A stretch of 51,736 nt of DNA, from assembly GCA_905250885.1 (NCBI GenBank), contig CAJNOQ010000406.1, positions 1 to 51,736 of the forward strand, written 5' to 3'. Positions 49,888 to 51,736 of the stretch are shown here, piece after piece. Within the stretch, counting starts at the first letter, position 1. Each line of letters opens with the position of its first letter. Both the position numbers and the translations under genes were made by a program. Source of the DNA: Didymodactylos carnosus. Taxonomy: Eukaryota > Rotifera > Eurotatoria > Philodinida > Philodinidae. A model generated the notes under the pieces. It saw only the letters and a program-made list of their open reading frames with translations, ran no database searches and had not been told where the DNA came from.

Positions 49888-49893
49888 AATAAA
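49888..49893 (+). promoter_or_regulatory. Candidate poly(A) signal of the SENP gene
   Basis: AATAAA about 370 bases past the stop codon of the SUMO protease gene. In AT-rich DNA such hexamers are frequent, so this is only the most plausible choice. Confidence 0.35.
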
Positions 49894-50956
49894 AATGGAG
49901 TCAAATAGTTGTAAAAACAATTAAAAGTAGATCAGATTTTATATTTGTTGACTTCTATAGAGAAAAGACATGGATAATGTTGGCTAGATTCACGATTGTT
50001 ACGTTTACGTACAGCAGACTGTGCATTGACATTGTTTTTAATATCGATTTTTGAGAAGAAAAGTTCCACTTAGGTCACTTATAAAGTTCAAAGACTTCAA
50101 GACATCCTACATTCAAGTGCATATTCGGCGTAATTTCTAACTTCCATGCTATAGAGGTGACAGCCTGTGTGACAGCTCAGATTTGGAATGCATGCTTCAT
50201 TACCACACTATTTCTTCCTTTTAACCTTTTTTTCATTTATCAATCTCTCAAACTTCATCACTCATGTTTGATAAATGTAATATTTGACTATAACATATTT
50301 TCAATCGTCTACTATTTTTAACATTGCCATTTATTAGTGACGAACACTCAGATTTCTTATCATCAAATTTTCATGGTTTATTTTCGTGAGACTCAACCAA
50401 TAAGTATTAACACTATTTACAATTTTGCTGGTTTTATGTACTTTATGTAAATAGAGAAATCATGAAAAAATAGTTTTACTTAAATATTATCTTTCAAAAG
50501 TGAAAATGTTCTTTCATCCCAGTTTGAATATGCTTTTAAATAACCGATCACGTTTAATGTTCAAATTCTTGTTTTACTGGATGAGAGTAAAAGTTGATGG
50601 TTGATTCAATAAATCACCTCATTCTACCATTCTAACATACTCTAACAATGAAGTTAAACAGTTAGACTAAAGGTAAATATTTGTTGAATGAAGAAAAGGC
50701 TCAGAAATTGTTAGTTTACTAAAGTAGCGTTAAAGTGACAGAATCGCAGAATGTACATTAATGTTTTTCTGTTGATAATCTGTTGCTTACAGCAAAATCG
50801 AGATATCTATCTTATTGCTATACATATCGATTCGAATATAGTAGAGTAGCATATGATAATAAATTGAATTTTTTCTAGAATCCGTATTACTATTCGGGAA
50901 AAGTATTTATATACTAGAGCTTTGCGGACTACGAAAAGAGACAAAAAAACCGGCGA
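49894..50956. other. Intergenic, no gene seen
   Basis: AT-rich DNA without a supported gene or a clear repeat on either strand. Confidence 0.45.
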
Positions 50957-50964
50957 GCCGGTCT

Positions 50965-51118
50965 TAGTGGCGGAGCCAGGAGTTTGATCTAGAGGGGCTC
51001 AGCCCAGAAATTTTCTAAACTCCGTCAGAGGTAAACTCATTTAAATTTAATGCTCGAAATCTATAAATTTTTTAGAGGAGGCTCAGCCCCCTCTCGCTCA
51101 TAGCCGGCTCCGCCACTA
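50965..51118. mobile_element. hAT-type MITE with 8-bp target-site duplication
   Basis: The left end is TAGTGGCGGAGCCAGG. The right end is the reverse complement, CCGGCTCCGCCACTA, with 13 terminal bases perfect. It is flanked by identical 8-mers, GCCGGTCT at 50957-50964 and 51119-51126, the length made by hAT transposases. Subterminal GGGGCTCAGCCC and GGCTCAGCCCCC copies lie inside. At 154 bases it has no coding capacity. The GTGGCGGAGCC terminus is, from memory, shared by hAT MITEs in other eukaryotes. The intact duplication suggests a fairly recent insertion. Confidence 0.88.
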
Positions 51119-51126
51119 GCCGGTCT

Positions 51127-51736
51127 AGAGACGAAATTCTATTCTATTTGAAAAATAACGTTCTTTTAAAAGTGAAATTGAATAATAGGAAGGTGTGTTA
51201 ATTACTTCGTCTAAACATTATACGCAAAAAAAGTTTACTGGTACATAAAAATTGAAGCGTTAGCACTTTCGGTCATTTAGCCGACATTTTTTTTACTCAC
51301 ACGACAAGATGTGACGCGATCGGACTGAAAAAAAATGTCCACGGAACAGCATTAGGTGATTATTTTTTCAAAAATCTCTGTTTGCTATAAATCTCTTATA
51401 TAATATGTATCATATAAGACACGGTTATATTAGTTCACATTACAAAAATATTAATTCTTTTCTAGATTAAAGTTATATCAGATAACGTGTCAGTTTTTGA
51501 CGACTTATGTGAAGAAACTCATCTTCAATAAACTTAGAACTTTGATAATTGTTGGCCGATGTATAGCAGATATTGTGATAGACCTAAAGTAAGGGAAAAA
51601 CCTTTCGAGACAAAATAGTAGCATGTGCCCCTCAAAATACACACATAAACAATAAGAAGATGATATGAACGAAAGTAAAAGGAATGGCGTATATCATCTT
51701 TTGGAGATATAGAGTATATAACATACACCATAAACA
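51127..51736. other. Intergenic to the end of the window, no gene seen
   Basis: AT-rich. A minus-strand frame at 51534-51731 shows no domain or splice context. Nothing else can be supported. Confidence 0.4.

Overview
The window reads as nuclear DNA of a small animal, most likely a bdelloid rotifer. It is strongly AT-rich. The genes are interrupted by short GT-AG introns, mostly 50-130 bases, and every exon junction I could follow keeps phase. One gene has the WWE plus ADP-ribosyltransferase layout that is greatly expanded in bdelloids. Several broken gene copies and many small inverted-repeat elements lie between the intact genes. The bdelloid assignment is an inference; a metazoan origin is well supported by the genes themselves.

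Layout, left to right. 524-2871 (-) is a four-exon gene for a protein with Egalitarian-like helix-turn-helix repeats but no exonuclease domain. About 3-13 kb is a gene-poor AT desert with one clear terminal-inverted-repeat element (11651-12124) and a perfect hairpin (12469-12505). 13107-13554 is an almost identical stray copy of two exons and an intron of the NHLRC2 gene 7 kb away. 15.4-17.75 kb (+) holds an unrecognised, partly decayed coding region of higher G+C. 18.06-18.87 kb (+) is an SMC3 hinge-region pseudogene. 19838-23774 (-) is a complete 11-exon NHLRC2 gene. 24-28.4 kb holds remnants of a membrane-protein gene, a hAT-like element and the tail of a non-LTR retrotransposon. 28566-30821 is a tandem array with a 139-base period. 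It runs into the 3' end of the WWE/ART gene (30760-31800, -) and supplies that protein's last residues. 33.6-35.4 kb holds wreckage of a USP9X-like deubiquitinase and of a second unrecognised gene, both broken near two foldback elements. 36539-40241 (+) is PHF10 (11 exons), 42943-45075 (+) is prohibitin-2 (9 exons), and 46759-49519 (+) is a SENP1/2-type SUMO protease (5' end not resolved). The last 2.2 kb is non-coding and contains a textbook hAT-type MITE with an 8-base target duplication.

The intact genes are ordinary housekeeping genes with no shared pathway: chromatin remodelling (PHF10/PBAF), SUMO removal (SENP), mitochondrial scaffold (PHB2), a thioredoxin-NHL protein and a probable RNA-binding protein. 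The less ordinary content is in the spaces between them: recent segmental copying, degenerate gene copies, foldback elements, and an ADP-ribosyltransferase gene merging into a satellite array.
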